A stretch of DNA of 39,215 nucleotides from Myxococcota bacterium. Lineage in GTDB: Bacteria; Myxococcota_A; Polyangia; Fen-1088. Positions 17,667 through 26,263 of this stretch are shown one piece after another. Numbering within the stretch: the stretch's first letter is position 1; every line of letters begins with the position of its first letter. The notes beneath the pieces are model-generated. The model was not told the DNA's origin and did not search any database. It was given only the letters and a program-made list of their open reading frames with translations. The stretch is taken from the NCBI GenBank assembly GCA_025934105.1, contig JAICYS010000020.1, positions 1-39,215 on the forward strand. Reading direction: 5' to 3'. Both the position numbers and the translations under genes were made by a program.

Positions 17667-18243
17667 CTTCGGCCGGTTGTCGCCGCTTCCGCGCGCGTTC
17701 TACCAGCGCCCCACGCTGCCGGTCGCGCGCGAGCTCCTGGGCAAGCTGCTGGTGCGGCGCGGGCCGGACGACCGCCCGCTGCGCGTGGCCCGGCTGGTCG
17801 AGGTCGAAGCCTATCTGGGCGAGCGCGACGCCGCCTCGCACGCGCGCCGTGGCCCGACGCCGCGCGCCGCGATCATGTTCGGGCCGCCGGGCTTCCTCTA
17901 CGTCTACCTCATCTACGGGATGCACCACTGCATGAACGTCGTCACCGAGACCGACGGCGTGGCCGGCGCCGTGCTGCTGCGGGCGGCCGAGCCGCTGCTG
18001 GGCTTCGACGGGATGAAGCGGCCGCTGACCGGCCCCGGCAAGCTCTGCGCCGGGCTGGACATCACGCGCGCGAACAACGGGCAGGACCTGGTGGCGGGCG
18101 GCGACTTCTTCCTGGCCGACGACGGTTCGCGCCCACCCAAGCGCGCGCGATCGACGCGGGTGGGCGTCGAGTATGCCGGCGCCTGGGCGCAGCGGTTGTT
18201 GCGCTTCTACGTTCCCGGCAACCCCTACGTCAGCCGCCCCTGA
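17659..18243 (+). CDS. 3-methyladenine (alkyladenine) DNA glycosylase, AAG/MPG family
   Basis: This 194-residue enzyme of base-excision repair removes alkylated purines. The family signature is clear: [18 protein letters not shown] near the N-terminus, [16 protein letters not shown] with the catalytic Glu, then [20 protein letters not shown] (DNA-intercalating Tyr region), and [13 protein letters not shown]. Its length is normal for the bacterial family. The GTG start overlaps the end of the exonuclease gene by 8 bp, indicating translational coupling. Its 3' end overlaps the convergent SRPBCC gene by 19 bp. Confidence 0.95.
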   Translation: MTDFGRLSPLPRAFYQRPTLPVARELLGKLLVRRGPDDRPLRVARLVEVEAYLGERDAASHARRGPTPRAAIMFGPPGFLYVYLIYGMHHCMNVVTETDGVAGAVLLRAAEPLLGFDGMKRPLTGPGKLCAGLDITRANNGQDLVAGGDFFLADDGSRPPKRARSTRVGVEYAGAWAQRLLRFYVPGNPYVSRP

Positions 18244-18707
18244 CGGGCGCGGACCTCGCGCTCGATGGACGCGAACATGGCCGGAATCGACGCCGACACC
18301 AGCCCGTCGGTCACCTTGCGCAGGACAAAGCCGGGCACCGGCGCCTTGATGTCCAGCGCCACCCGGTAGGTCACCGCGGTCCCGTCTCCCTCGGCGACCA
18401 GCCGCCAGCCCCCCACGGAGTCGGTCACGATCTCGCCCTCGACGAAGGTCCAATCCAGGCTGTGGGCCGCGGGATCGCAGGTCATGTCCAGGACGTAGCG
18501 GACCGGCAGCACGATCTGCAGCCTAAATTCGACCCGGACCGTCCCGCCGGCGACGGGCGCCGCGCCGCCGCTCAGCACCCGGACCGACTTCATCTCGGGG
18601 AAGAGCCGCGGGTACGCGCCGAAGTCGGTCACGACCGCGTAGACGTCGGCGGGCGCGGCCCGCGCGATGAGGTGGCGTTTCTCGACGGGCGTGCGTCCGC
18701 TGCTCAT
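18225..18707 (-). CDS. SRPBCC (START-like) family protein, RatA/Coq10 type
   Basis: This 160-residue protein matches the cyclase/dehydrase-type SRPBCC fold: [34 protein letters not shown], a central strand region, [20 protein letters not shown], and a C-terminal helix ([20 protein letters not shown]). Relatives include Coq10 (quinone binding) and RatA (ribosome-associated). It probably binds a hydrophobic ligand; which one cannot be told. The ATG reading [13 protein letters not shown] is chosen, with TGAAAT 7 nt upstream. Longer versions of the frame extend into the promoter of the aminopeptidase gene and are not credible. Confidence 0.85.
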   Translation of the reverse strand: MSSGRTPVEKRHLIARAAPADVYAVVTDFGAYPRLFPEMKSVRVLSGGAAPVAGGTVRVEFRLQIVLPVRYVLDMTCDPAAHSLDWTFVEGEIVTDSVGGWRLVAEGDGTAVTYRVALDIKAPVPGFVLRKVTDGLVSASIPAMFASIEREVRARQGRLT

Positions 18708-18714
18708 GCCGCCG

Positions 18715-18743
18715 ATTTCAACACGACGGCTGCCCGAGGCCAA
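18715..18743 (-). promoter_or_regulatory. Putative promoter of the SRPBCC gene
   Basis: The minus strand reads TTGGCC (18743-18738), 17 nt, TGAAAT (18720-18715), 7 nt, ATG. Both hexamers match 4 of 6 consensus bases. Confidence 0.45.
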
Positions 18744-18767
18744 ACCGCGGCCGCCCGGCGGGCGCGA

Positions 18768-18796
18768 TTGACGCGCCCGACGGTGACGCTTAACGT
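18768..18796 (+). promoter_or_regulatory. Putative promoter of the M1 aminopeptidase gene
   Basis: TTGACG (18768-18773), 17 nt, TAACGT (18791-18796), 8 nt, then ATG. The -35 is one base from consensus. No Shine-Dalgarno sequence fits before the ATG. Confidence 0.52.
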
Positions 18797-18804
18797 CCCG
18801 GCCG

Positions 18805-21393
18805 ATGCCTCGCCCCTTCGCGCCTCCCGGAACGCGCACCAACTTCGTCGGCGACCGGCCGGTGCGCCTCGAGCACGCGCGGCTGGACTGGGACCTGGAT
18901 CTGACGAACCGGCGGCTGGCCGGCCTGGCGACCCTGACGGTGGTGGTCCGGCGCGACCGGCTGGCCACCATCGCCTTCGACGCCGTCGAACTGGACGTGC
19001 AAGAGGTGTCGCTGGCGGGGCGGCCGGCCGGGTTCGACAACGACGGCGAAAAGCTGCGCATCGCGCTGCCCGAGCCGGCGCGGGAGGGCGATCGCCTGGA
19101 CGTCGCCATCCGCTACGCCTGCCGGCCCCGCCGCGGGCTCTACTTCGTGGGACCCGACGCGGAACATCCGGATCGGCCGCTGCAGGCCTGGACGCAGGGG
19201 CAGGACGACGACGCGCGCTGCTTTTGGCCCTGCCTGGACCAGCCGATCGAGAAGTTCACGACCGAGGTGATCTGCACGGCGCCGGCCGGCCTGTTCGTGC
19301 TGTCGAACGGCACCCTGCGCGAGCGCAGCGACCTGCAGGACGGGCGCCGCACGCGCTGGCATTACACGCTGGACCTGCCCCAGCCGGCCTATTTGCTGAC
19401 GCTGGTGGCCGGCCCGTTCGCCGAGCTGCGCGATCGCGCGCCGCAGACCGGCGTCGACGTCTACGCCTTCGTGCCGCCCGGCCGCGAGGAGGACGGGCGC
19501 CGCAGCTTCGCGCGCACCGGCGCGATGATCGATCACTTCTCGGAAAAGATCGGCGTCCCCTACCCGCACGCGCGTTACAGCCAGATCACGGTGCCGGAGT
19601 TCATCTTCGGCGGCATGGAGAACACCACCGCCACGACCCTGACCGACCTGGTGCTGCTGGACGAGCGCGCCGCGCTGGACCACGACATCGACGGGCTGGT
19701 CTCGCACGAGCTGGCGCACCAGTGGTGGGGCGACCTCGTCACCTGCCGCGAGTGGTCGGAGGGCTGGCTGAACGAGGGGTTCGCGACCTACTTCGAGTAC
19801 GTCTGGCGCGAGCAGGCCAAGGGGCGCGACGAGGCCGACCACGAGCTGCTGGCCGACACGGACGGTTACTTCACCGAGGCCGGCAAGTACCAGCGGCCGG
19901 TGGTCTGCCGCCAGTACGACGAACCGATCCACCTGTTCGATTCTCACCTTTACGAAAAGGGGGGACGCGTGCTGCACATGCTGCGGCACGAGCTGGGCGA
20001 GGCCGGGTTCTGGCGGGCCCTGCGTCACTACGCCCGCAAGCACGCGCGCGGGTCGGTCGAGACGCGCGACCTGGCGCGCGCCGTCGAGGACGCCACCGGC
20101 CGCAGCGTGGAGGCCTTCCTGGACCGCTGGATCGCCCGCCCCGGCCATCCCGAGCTCGAAGGCGACTGGCGCTGGGACGAAGAGCGCAAGGTCGGCACGC
20201 TGGCGCTGGCGCAAAAGCAGGCGGTCACGCCGGAGGCGCCGCTGTTCGAGCTTCAGGCGACGGTCCGGTTCGAGGTGGACGGCCGCACGCACGACGTCCG
20301 GGTGGCCATCCGAGACGCGCGCCACGACTTCGAGATCCCGCTGCCGGTCCGGCCGACGCAGGTGATCTTCGATCCCGGTGACGTGGTCTTGAAGTCGATC
20401 AAGCTGGCCAAGAGCGGCGCGCTGTGGCGCCGCCAGCTGGCGGCGGCCGAGCTGGGGATCGATCGCGTGCTGGCCGCGCGCGCCCTCGCCGACCAGCCGG
20501 ATCCGGCCAACGTCGCCGCCTTGAAGGACGCGCTGGCCGACGATCGCTTCTGGGGCGTTCGGGCGGCGGCCGCGCGGGCGCTGGGCAAGACGCGGCGGAC
20601 CGACGCGCGCGACCTGCTCATCGCCGCGCTCCGCGACCCCGAGCCGCGGGTGCGGCGGGGCGTGGCGGCCGGCCTGGGCCAGTACGCCGGCGACGACACG
20701 GCGGGGCGCGCGCTGTCCGAACGCCTGGAGGCCGGCGAGCCGAGCGTGTTCGTCGAAGCCGAGCTGGCCGTGTCACTGGGCAAGACCCGCTCGCCGGAAG
20801 CGCTGGCGGTGCTGCCGCGCCTGGTCGACCGGCCGTCGTACATGGACCTGGTGGCGACCCGCGCCATCGAAGGGTTGGGCCAGACCGGCGACGAGCGGGC
20901 GCTGCCGCTCATCCGCGAGGCCTGGCGCCCGGGCGCCGGCTGGAGTGCGCGGCGGGCGGTGGTGGGAGCGCTGGCCGAGCTGGCCCGCGGCACCGCCCTG
21001 GCCCGGGCGGCGCGCGAGGCGATCGAGCTGCGCTTCGCGGACCGCGATTTCCGCGTGCGCGGCGAGGCCGCCACGGCGCTGGGGCGCCTGGGGCTGACGG
21101 ACGCGCTGCCGGCGCTGCGGGTGGCCCTGGCGGGTGAGCTGGACGGACGGGCCCGGCGTCGCATGCGGGACGCCATCCGCGACATCGAGGAGGCGACCCG
21201 CCCGGCCGAGGAGACCCGGCGCCTGCACGACGAGGTCGACCGGCTGCGGGGCGAGACCGCTTCGCTGCGCGAGCGGCTGGACCGGCTGGAAGCGCGCCTC
21301 GCCACCACGCCGCCGGCGCCGGTGCCCAAGTCGAAGCGCCCGCGCCCGACCACGCGCCGCGGGGCCCGCACCCTGCGCCCCACGCGGCGGTGA
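18805..21393 (+). CDS. M1-family aminopeptidase with C-terminal HEAT repeats
   Basis: This 862-residue zinc aminopeptidase has the exopeptidase signature GGMEN (269-273), the zinc site HELAHQWWGD (His301, Glu302, His305) and the third ligand Glu324 in WLNEGFATYFEY. The N-terminal beta domain (about 1-210) and catalytic domain follow M1 order. From about 540 to 790 there are HEAT-like helical repeats (RTDARDLLIAALRDPEPRVR; AVLPRLVDRPSYMDLVATRA). A short coiled coil (LHDEVDRLRGETASLRERLD) and a very basic Pro/Arg tail end the protein. No signal peptide is seen, so it is probably cytoplasmic. HEAT repeats may hold substrates or partners. It converges with the DHH gene. Confidence 0.93.
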   Translation: MPRPFAPPGTRTNFVGDRPVRLEHARLDWDLDLTNRRLAGLATLTVVVRRDRLATIAFDAVELDVQEVSLAGRPAGFDNDGEKLRIALPEPAREGDRLDVAIRYACRPRRGLYFVGPDAEHPDRPLQAWTQGQDDDARCFWPCLDQPIEKFTTEVICTAPAGLFVLSNGTLRERSDLQDGRRTRWHYTLDLPQPAYLLTLVAGPFAELRDRAPQTGVDVYAFVPPGREEDGRRSFARTGAMIDHFSEKIGVPYPHARYSQITVPEFIFGGMENTTATTLTDLVLLDERAALDHDIDGLVSHELAHQWWGDLVTCREWSEGWLNEGFATYFEYVWREQAKGRDEADHELLADTDGYFTEAGKYQRPVVCRQYDEPIHLFDSHLYEKGGRVLHMLRHELGEAGFWRALRHYARKHARGSVETRDLARAVEDATGRSVEAFLDRWIARPGHPELEGDWRWDEERKVGTLALAQKQAVTPEAPLFELQATVRFEVDGRTHDVRVAIRDARHDFEIPLPVRPTQVIFDPGDVVLKSIKLAKSGALWRRQLAAAELGIDRVLAARALADQPDPANVAALKDALADDRFWGVRAAAARALGKTRRTDARDLLIAALRDPEPRVRRGVAAGLGQYAGDDTAGRALSERLEAGEPSVFVEAELAVSLGKTRSPEALAVLPRLVDRPSYMDLVATRAIEGLGQTGDERALPLIREAWRPGAGWSARRAVVGALAELARGTALARAAREAIELRFADRDFRVRGEAATALGRLGLTDALPALRVALAGELDGRARRRMRDAIRDIEEATRPAEETRRLHDEVDRLRGETASLRERLDRLEARLATTPPAPVPKSKRPRPTTRRGARTLRPTRR

Positions 21394-21531
21394 CCGCCAG
21401 GCCAGCCAGCGCAGCGTGCCCCCCTGCGGCGCCGCGAGGACGCCGTCCGCCGGAGCCCGATCGCAGGGCCCGACAAGGCCGGCCGTGCCGGATCAAAGTC
21501 GATCGCCGCGGGCGCCGCCGGCCCGCTTCGT

Positions 21532-22488
21532 TCAACTCTGGAGTTCTTTGACGATGTCCTCAGCCACCTGCCGCGCGCGGGCCAGCTCGGACTTGGGCAT
21601 CGAGATGGCGCCCACCACCGGGTGGCCGCCGCCCCCGTAGCGCTCGCAGATCTTGTTGATCTCGTGGGTGCGCGGCACCTTCGACCAGGGGTTCGAGCCG
21701 ATCGAGATCTTGGCGCGCGACGAGGCGGTCACGCCCACCGAGTAACGGGCCTCCGGAAAGAGGTAGTACGAGATGAACTTGTTGAACGGGCCGGTCTCGC
21801 GGTCGGCCAGGTCGAAGAACACGACGCCCCCGTCCAGGCGGGCCACGGCGCGAATGGTCTCGATGTTCTTCTGGTGCTGTTCGAGGAGCGGGCCGAGCGG
21901 ACCGGCCACGTACGGCTCGGCGGCGATCTCCGCCAGCGGTCGGCTGACCAGATCGCCGATGAACCGCTCGGCCAGCGCCGGATCGCGGTTGTTCTCGATG
22001 AAGGTCATCAGGCGCAGCGCCGGCTCTTTCAGTTCGACGGCCATCTGGGCGTCCGGGAACAGCGCGCCGTCGATGATCTCGGCCCAGTGAATCAGCTCGG
22101 CCAGCGGCGCCGCGTCGAAGCCGAACTTGCTCGACACGGTGTCGGCCAGGAACTTCGTGCAGCTCTTGGCCTTGGGGTCGTAGAACTTCCGGCCGGTCGC
22201 GTCGGCCCGAAAGTGGTCCTCGTCGCCCGGCAACTGAAACGCCGACGCGTGGTGATCGAACCACCAGGTCAGCCGCGGATCCTGCGAGTAGCGGAAGTCG
22301 ACGCAGGCGTTCTCGTCGCCGTCGAACCAATCCGACTGGAAGGGTTGCGCGTCGCCTTTGTGCTCGAGCGGACGGTAGGCGACGTCGAGCGGCCCTTTGG
22401 CGATGCGCTCGCGATAAAATCGGGTGAAGACGCCGGCGGAGCTGCAACCGTCGAAGCAATTGCCGTGGTAAAGGACCCGCAGCCGCAT
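21532..22488 (-). CDS. DHH-family phosphoesterase
   Basis: This 318-residue protein has motif I HGNCFDGCSSA (Asp13), a second metal Asp64 (CVDFRYS), the DHH motif WWFDHHAS (78-80) and a C-terminal DHHA1-type RYGGGGHPVVG (about 284-294). The DHH/DHHA1 family includes NrnA-like nano-RNA and cyclic-dinucleotide-product hydrolases, pyrophosphatases and RecJ; substrate cannot be deduced here. The first motif lacks the second Asp of the usual DGD triplet (reads FDGCSS). The gene is divergent from aspS across a 95-bp spacer. An extended -10-like TGT-TAGTTT lies 6 nt before the ATG. Confidence 0.88.
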   Translation of the reverse strand: MRLRVLYHGNCFDGCSSAGVFTRFYRERIAKGPLDVAYRPLEHKGDAQPFQSDWFDGDENACVDFRYSQDPRLTWWFDHHASAFQLPGDEDHFRADATGRKFYDPKAKSCTKFLADTVSSKFGFDAAPLAELIHWAEIIDGALFPDAQMAVELKEPALRLMTFIENNRDPALAERFIGDLVSRPLAEIAAEPYVAGPLGPLLEQHQKNIETIRAVARLDGGVVFFDLADRETGPFNKFISYYLFPEARYSVGVTASSRAKISIGSNPWSKVPRTHEINKICERYGGGGHPVVGAISMPKSELARARQVAEDIVKELQS

Positions 22489-22494
22489 CTCGGC

Positions 22495-22503
22495 AAACTA
22501 ACA
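22495..22503 (-). promoter_or_regulatory. Possible extended -10 box of the DHH gene
   Basis: The minus strand reads TGT TAGTTT, 6 nt, then ATG at 22488. The hexamer matches 3 of 6, helped by the upstream TG. Confidence 0.35.
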
Positions 22504-22568
22504 CGAACTTCTCCGCCCGTGCGCGCCGGCGGCTCCGCGGCGGCCTTCCGCGCGGCGGTCGGAGCGGA

Positions 22569-22574
22569 TAGAGT
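22569..22574 (+). promoter_or_regulatory. Possible -10 box of aspS
   Basis: TAGAGT lies 9 nt before the aspS ATG and matches the -10 consensus at 4 of 6 positions. The upstream spacer is very GC-rich and shows no clear -35. Confidence 0.35.
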
Positions 22575-22583
22575 TGTGCGCCC

Positions 22584-24377
22584 ATGCCCGAGTTCCTCGT
22601 CGACCTGAAACGAACCCACGACTGCGGCGCGCTCCGCGCCACCGACGCCGGCCAGCGCGTCGTGCTCTTCGGATGGGTGGCCGCCCGCCGCGATCACGGC
22701 GGCTGCGTGTTCATCGATCTCCGAGACCGCGGCGGGACGACGCAGGTGGTGTTCGAGCCGCAGACCAGCGCCGACGCGCACCAGAAGGCCGGCGAGCTGC
22801 GCCGCGAGTACTGCATCGCCGTGGCCGGCACGGTCGCCGAGCGCGGCGGCCACAAGAACCCGAACATGGCCACCGGCGAGGTCGAGGTGAAGGCCGACAC
22901 GCTGACGATCTTCTCGACCGCCGAGACGCCGCCCTTCGAACTGTCCGACGACATCAAGGCCGACGAGAGCATCCGCCTCAAGCACCGCTACCTGGACCTG
23001 CGGCGTCCCGCCCTGCAGCGCAACTTCATCGCCCGCTCGCAGATCTACCAGACCACCCGCCGCTACCTGGCCGACAACCGGTTCCTCGAGATCGAGACAC
23101 CGTTCATGGTCAAGTACACGCCGGGGGGCGCGCGCAATTTCCTGGTGCCGTCGCGCCTCAACCCCGGTCAGTTCTACGCGCTGGCCGAATCGCCGCAGAT
23201 CTTCAAGCAGCTCTTCATGGTGGCGGGCATGGACCGCTACTTCCAGATCGTCCGCTGCTTCCGCGACGAGGACCTGCGCCTCGACCGGCAGCCCGAGTTC
23301 ACGCAGATCGACCTGGAGATGTCGTTCGTCACCGAGGCCGACGTGCAGAACGTCGTCGAGGGGTTGATGGCCGCGCTCTGGAAGGACGTCCTCGGCCTGG
23401 AGATCCCCCGCCCGTTCCCGCGCCTCACCTACGCGGACGCCACCGGCAAGTACGGAAGCGACAAGCCGGACCTGCGGTTCGAGCTGCCCCTCGTCGATTT
23501 GACCGACCTCGTGGGCCGGCACGACGGCGGCGGCGTGGGCCTCCTGCAGGCGGCGCTGAAGACGCCCGGCGGGGTGGTGAAGGGCTGGCGGCTGCCGGCC
23601 GCCCAGGCCAAGTCGCTGTCGCGCGCGGACCTCGACAAGCTCGAGGAGTTCGCCAAGGGCTTCGGCGCGCGCGGGCTGGCCCGCGCCCGCGTCGGCGAGG
23701 GAGGCGCCTGGGCGCAGAGCCCGATGAAGACCATGAGCGACGAGCTCCGCCGCGGGATCAACGAAGCCGCCGGCCTGGCCGAGGGCGATCTGCTGTTCCT
23801 GCAGTTCGGCGCCCGGAAGCTGGTGAACGCGGTGCTGGGCGGGCTGCGCCTGCACCTGGCGACCAAGCTGGACCTGATCCCGAAGAACGTCTGGAAGTTC
23901 TGCTGGATCACCGATTTCCCGCTGTTCGAGTCCAACGAAGAAGGCAAGCTGGTGGCCGCGCACCACCCGTTCACGTCGCCCAACCCGGACGACCTGGAAC
24001 GGCTGGAGACCGACCCGGCGTCGGTCCGCGCGCGCGCGTACGACCTGGTGCTGAACGGCAGCGAGATCGCGGGCGGATCGATCCGGATCCACCGCTCGGA
24101 CGTGCAGGCGCGCGTGTTTCGTGCGCTGGGCCTCTCGGACGAAGAGGCGCAGCTCAAGTTCGGCTTCCTGCTGGAGGCGTTCAAGTACGGCCCGCCGCCG
24201 CACGGGGGGATCGCCGCCGGCGTCGACCGACTGTCGATGCTCCTGTGCGGCGCGGACTCCCTGCGCGACGTCATCGCGTTCCCGAAGACGCAGAAGGGGA
24301 CCGACCTCATGACCGACGCGCCCGGTCCGGTCACGCGGCGGCAGCTCGACGAGCTGCACATCGCGCTCAAGGAATGA
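22584..24377 (+). CDS. aspS: Aspartate-tRNA ligase
   Basis: This 597-residue class II synthetase charges tRNA with aspartate. In order: an OB-fold anticodon domain (about 15-105, LFGWVAARRDHGGCVFIDLR), class II motif 1 region (YLADNRFLEIETPFMVKYTP), motif 2 (FRDEDLRLDRQPEFTQID), a bacterial GAD insertion (about 290-410), and motif 3 (GGIAAGVDRLSMLLCG). The length and the GAD insertion mark the bacterial-type enzyme. HHPFTSPNPDD, a conserved bacterial AspRS stretch, is intact. Whether it discriminates tRNA-Asp from tRNA-Asn cannot be told from the sequence alone. glpD begins inside its stop codon (ATGA). Confidence 0.97.
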   Translation: MPEFLVDLKRTHDCGALRATDAGQRVVLFGWVAARRDHGGCVFIDLRDRGGTTQVVFEPQTSADAHQKAGELRREYCIAVAGTVAERGGHKNPNMATGEVEVKADTLTIFSTAETPPFELSDDIKADESIRLKHRYLDLRRPALQRNFIARSQIYQTTRRYLADNRFLEIETPFMVKYTPGGARNFLVPSRLNPGQFYALAESPQIFKQLFMVAGMDRYFQIVRCFRDEDLRLDRQPEFTQIDLEMSFVTEADVQNVVEGLMAALWKDVLGLEIPRPFPRLTYADATGKYGSDKPDLRFELPLVDLTDLVGRHDGGGVGLLQAALKTPGGVVKGWRLPAAQAKSLSRADLDKLEEFAKGFGARGLARARVGEGGAWAQSPMKTMSDELRRGINEAAGLAEGDLLFLQFGARKLVNAVLGGLRLHLATKLDLIPKNVWKFCWITDFPLFESNEEGKLVAAHHPFTSPNPDDLERLETDPASVRARAYDLVLNGSEIAGGSIRIHRSDVQARVFRALGLSDEEAQLKFGFLLEAFKYGPPPHGGIAAGVDRLSMLLCGADSLRDVIAFPKTQKGTDLMTDAPGPVTRRQLDELHIALKE

Positions 24378-25977
24378 CCGCCGGCGCCGCGCCTGCCTCC
24401 AGCCCGGACCCACGCCCCTCGCTGCTGGCACGGCTGGCGGCCGAGCCGTTCGACGTCCTCGTCATCGGCGGCGGGGCCACGGGCGCCGGCATCGCGCGCG
24501 ACGCCGCCCTGCGGGGCCTGCGGGTGGCGCTGATCGACGCCGGCGACTTCGCCGGCCAGACCTCCAGCCATTCGTCCAAGCTGATTCACGGGGGACTGCG
24601 CTACCTGCAGTACGGCGATCTGCCGCTGGTGTTCGAGGGGTTGCGCGAGCGGCGGCACTTCATGTCGACGGCGCCGCACCTCTGCCGGCCGATCGAGTTC
24701 ATCTTCCCCGCCTACCGGGGCGAGTCGCCGGGACTGGCGGCGCTGGGCGCCGGCGTCACGCTGTACAACGCGCTGGCCCTGTGGCGGCCACCCGCGACCG
24801 GCCACCGTCTGGACGCCCATCGGCTCTACGGTCTGGCGCCCCATCTGCGCACGGCCGGCCTGGTGGGGGCGCAGGCCTACGTCGACTGCCAGACGGACGA
24901 CGCCCGCCTGGTGCTGGAGAACGTGCTGGACGCGGGCGCGGCCGGAGCCGCCTGCGCCAGTTACGTCGCCGCCGCCGGCCTGCTGCGCGACCGACAGGGC
25001 CGCGCGCGCGGCGCGCACGCGATCGACGGCGAGACCGGCGCCGCGTTCGAAGTCCAAGCCCGGGTGGTGGTCAGCGCGACCGGCCCGTTCACCGACGGGT
25101 TCCTGGGCGGACCACGCCGGCTGCGCCCGACCCTGGGCGTGCACCGGTGCTGGACGCGGCGCGCGTGCCGCACGGCGGGCGCGCGCTGGTGCTGCGCACG
25201 CCGCAGGACAACCGGCTGTATTTCGTGCTGCCCGCCGGCGCGCGAACCATCGTCGGCACCACCGACACCGATTTCGCGCCGCCCGGCGAGCCGGACCGGC
25301 CACCTCGCCTGGGCGACGAGATCCGCGCCCGCGGCTCCGACGTCGGCTACCTGCTGGAAGCTCTGAACCACGCCTTTCCGTCGCTGAAGCTGGGGCCGGA
25401 CGACGTGATCTCCACCTTCGCCGGCCTCCGCCCGCTCCTGTCCGGACGCGCGCAGACGCCCTCCGAGACCTCGCGCGAGCACACCATCTCGGCCCGCGCC
25501 GACGGGACGGTGGTGGTCGCCGGCGGCAAGCTGACCACGCTCCGCCGCATGGCCGAGGAGACGGTCGACCGCGTGGCCGACATCCTGCGCGCGGCCGGCC
25601 TGGAGCGGCGGTTGGCCCCCTGCACCACCAGCCACCGCCCGTTGCCGGGCGCCGATCGCGAAGCGCAGCTCCGCAGCCTGGCCCGCGGCGCCCTGGCCGC
25701 GCCGATCGATCCGGCGCTGCCTCACCTGTGGGCCGAGCTGGTGTACGCCGCGCGGTTCGAGCAGGCGCGGCGGCTCACCGACCTGCTGATCCGCCGCCTG
25801 CCCATCTTCCGCGACGCCGCCGATCAAGGGCTGGCCGCCGCCCCCGCGGCGGCGCGGCTGGCGGGCGCCGAGCTGGGGTGGTCAGCCGAGCGGACCGATC
25901 AGGAGCTGGCGCTCTACCGCGCGGCGGTGGCGGTTTCGCGGCGCTGGCGGGACGAGCCGATCAGAGGACCGTCATGA
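24374..25977 (+). CDS. glpD: FAD-dependent glycerol-3-phosphate dehydrogenase, interrupted by one-base frameshift
   Basis: The enzyme oxidises glycerol-3-phosphate to dihydroxyacetone phosphate and passes electrons to quinone. The FAD-binding motif DVLVIGGGATGAGIARDAAL and family stretches SSKLIHGGLRYLQYGD and LRPTLGVH lie in the first frame. TPQDNRLYFVLPAG, TIVGTTDTDF, STFAGLRPLL, VAGGKLTTLRRMAE and the C-terminal domain lie in the next. The break is at about 25145-25147: GTGCACC is followed directly by GGTGCTGGAC, where one base (restoring HLVLDA-like sequence) seems missing. With that base the product has about 534 residues, normal for GlpD. The ATG overlaps the aspS stop (ATGA). It overlaps the convergent DUF493 gene by 17 bp. 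The product dihydroxyacetone phosphate is a TpiA substrate. Confidence 0.88.
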
Positions 25978-26263
25978 CGCCGGCCAGCCCGCGCAGGCGC
26001 GCGCGCACCGCCTGCGCCTCGTGCGCGCTGACACAGCGGACGCGCAGGCGATGGCTGACGTACTTGCCGCCGCCCGACGCCTTCTGCTCGTGCGCCAGCG
26101 GCGCGCCGGCCGCGGTGGCCGCCGCCTCCAACACGGCCTTTTTGGTGGCGTCGTCGTTGCGCGCGATCACCGACAGCTCGAAGTCGCCCGGAAAGGCGTA
26201 ACAAGCCTCGATGAGCTCGATCTCGTGCCGCGCGTCGGCGGCGGGCGGCTCGCGCTGGCTCAA
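25961..26263 (-). CDS. DUF493 (YbeD-like) domain protein
   Basis: This 100-residue protein has the small YbeD/DUF493 ferredoxin-like fold: FELSVIARNDDATKKAVLEA, then SGGGKYVSHRLRVRCVSAHE, and a C-terminal LRGLAGVMTVL. The family is structurally like ACT/regulatory domains; no firm function is known. The TTG start overlaps the stop of the AgmX-like gene as TTGA, the same coupling as DUF4266-DUF3570. Longer in-frame starts lie inside the upstream gene and are unlikely. Its end overlaps glpD by 17 bp. Confidence 0.8.
   Translation of the reverse strand: MSQREPPAADARHEIELIEACYAFPGDFELSVIARNDDATKKAVLEAAATAAGAPLAHEQKASGGGKYVSHRLRVRCVSAHEAQAVRARLRGLAGVMTVL

Noticed and set aside
18708..19109. N-terminal extension of the SRPBCC protein
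   Set aside because: The added 134 residues are Arg/Ser-rich, lie antisense to the aminopeptidase start and its promoter, and precede a well-placed ATG.
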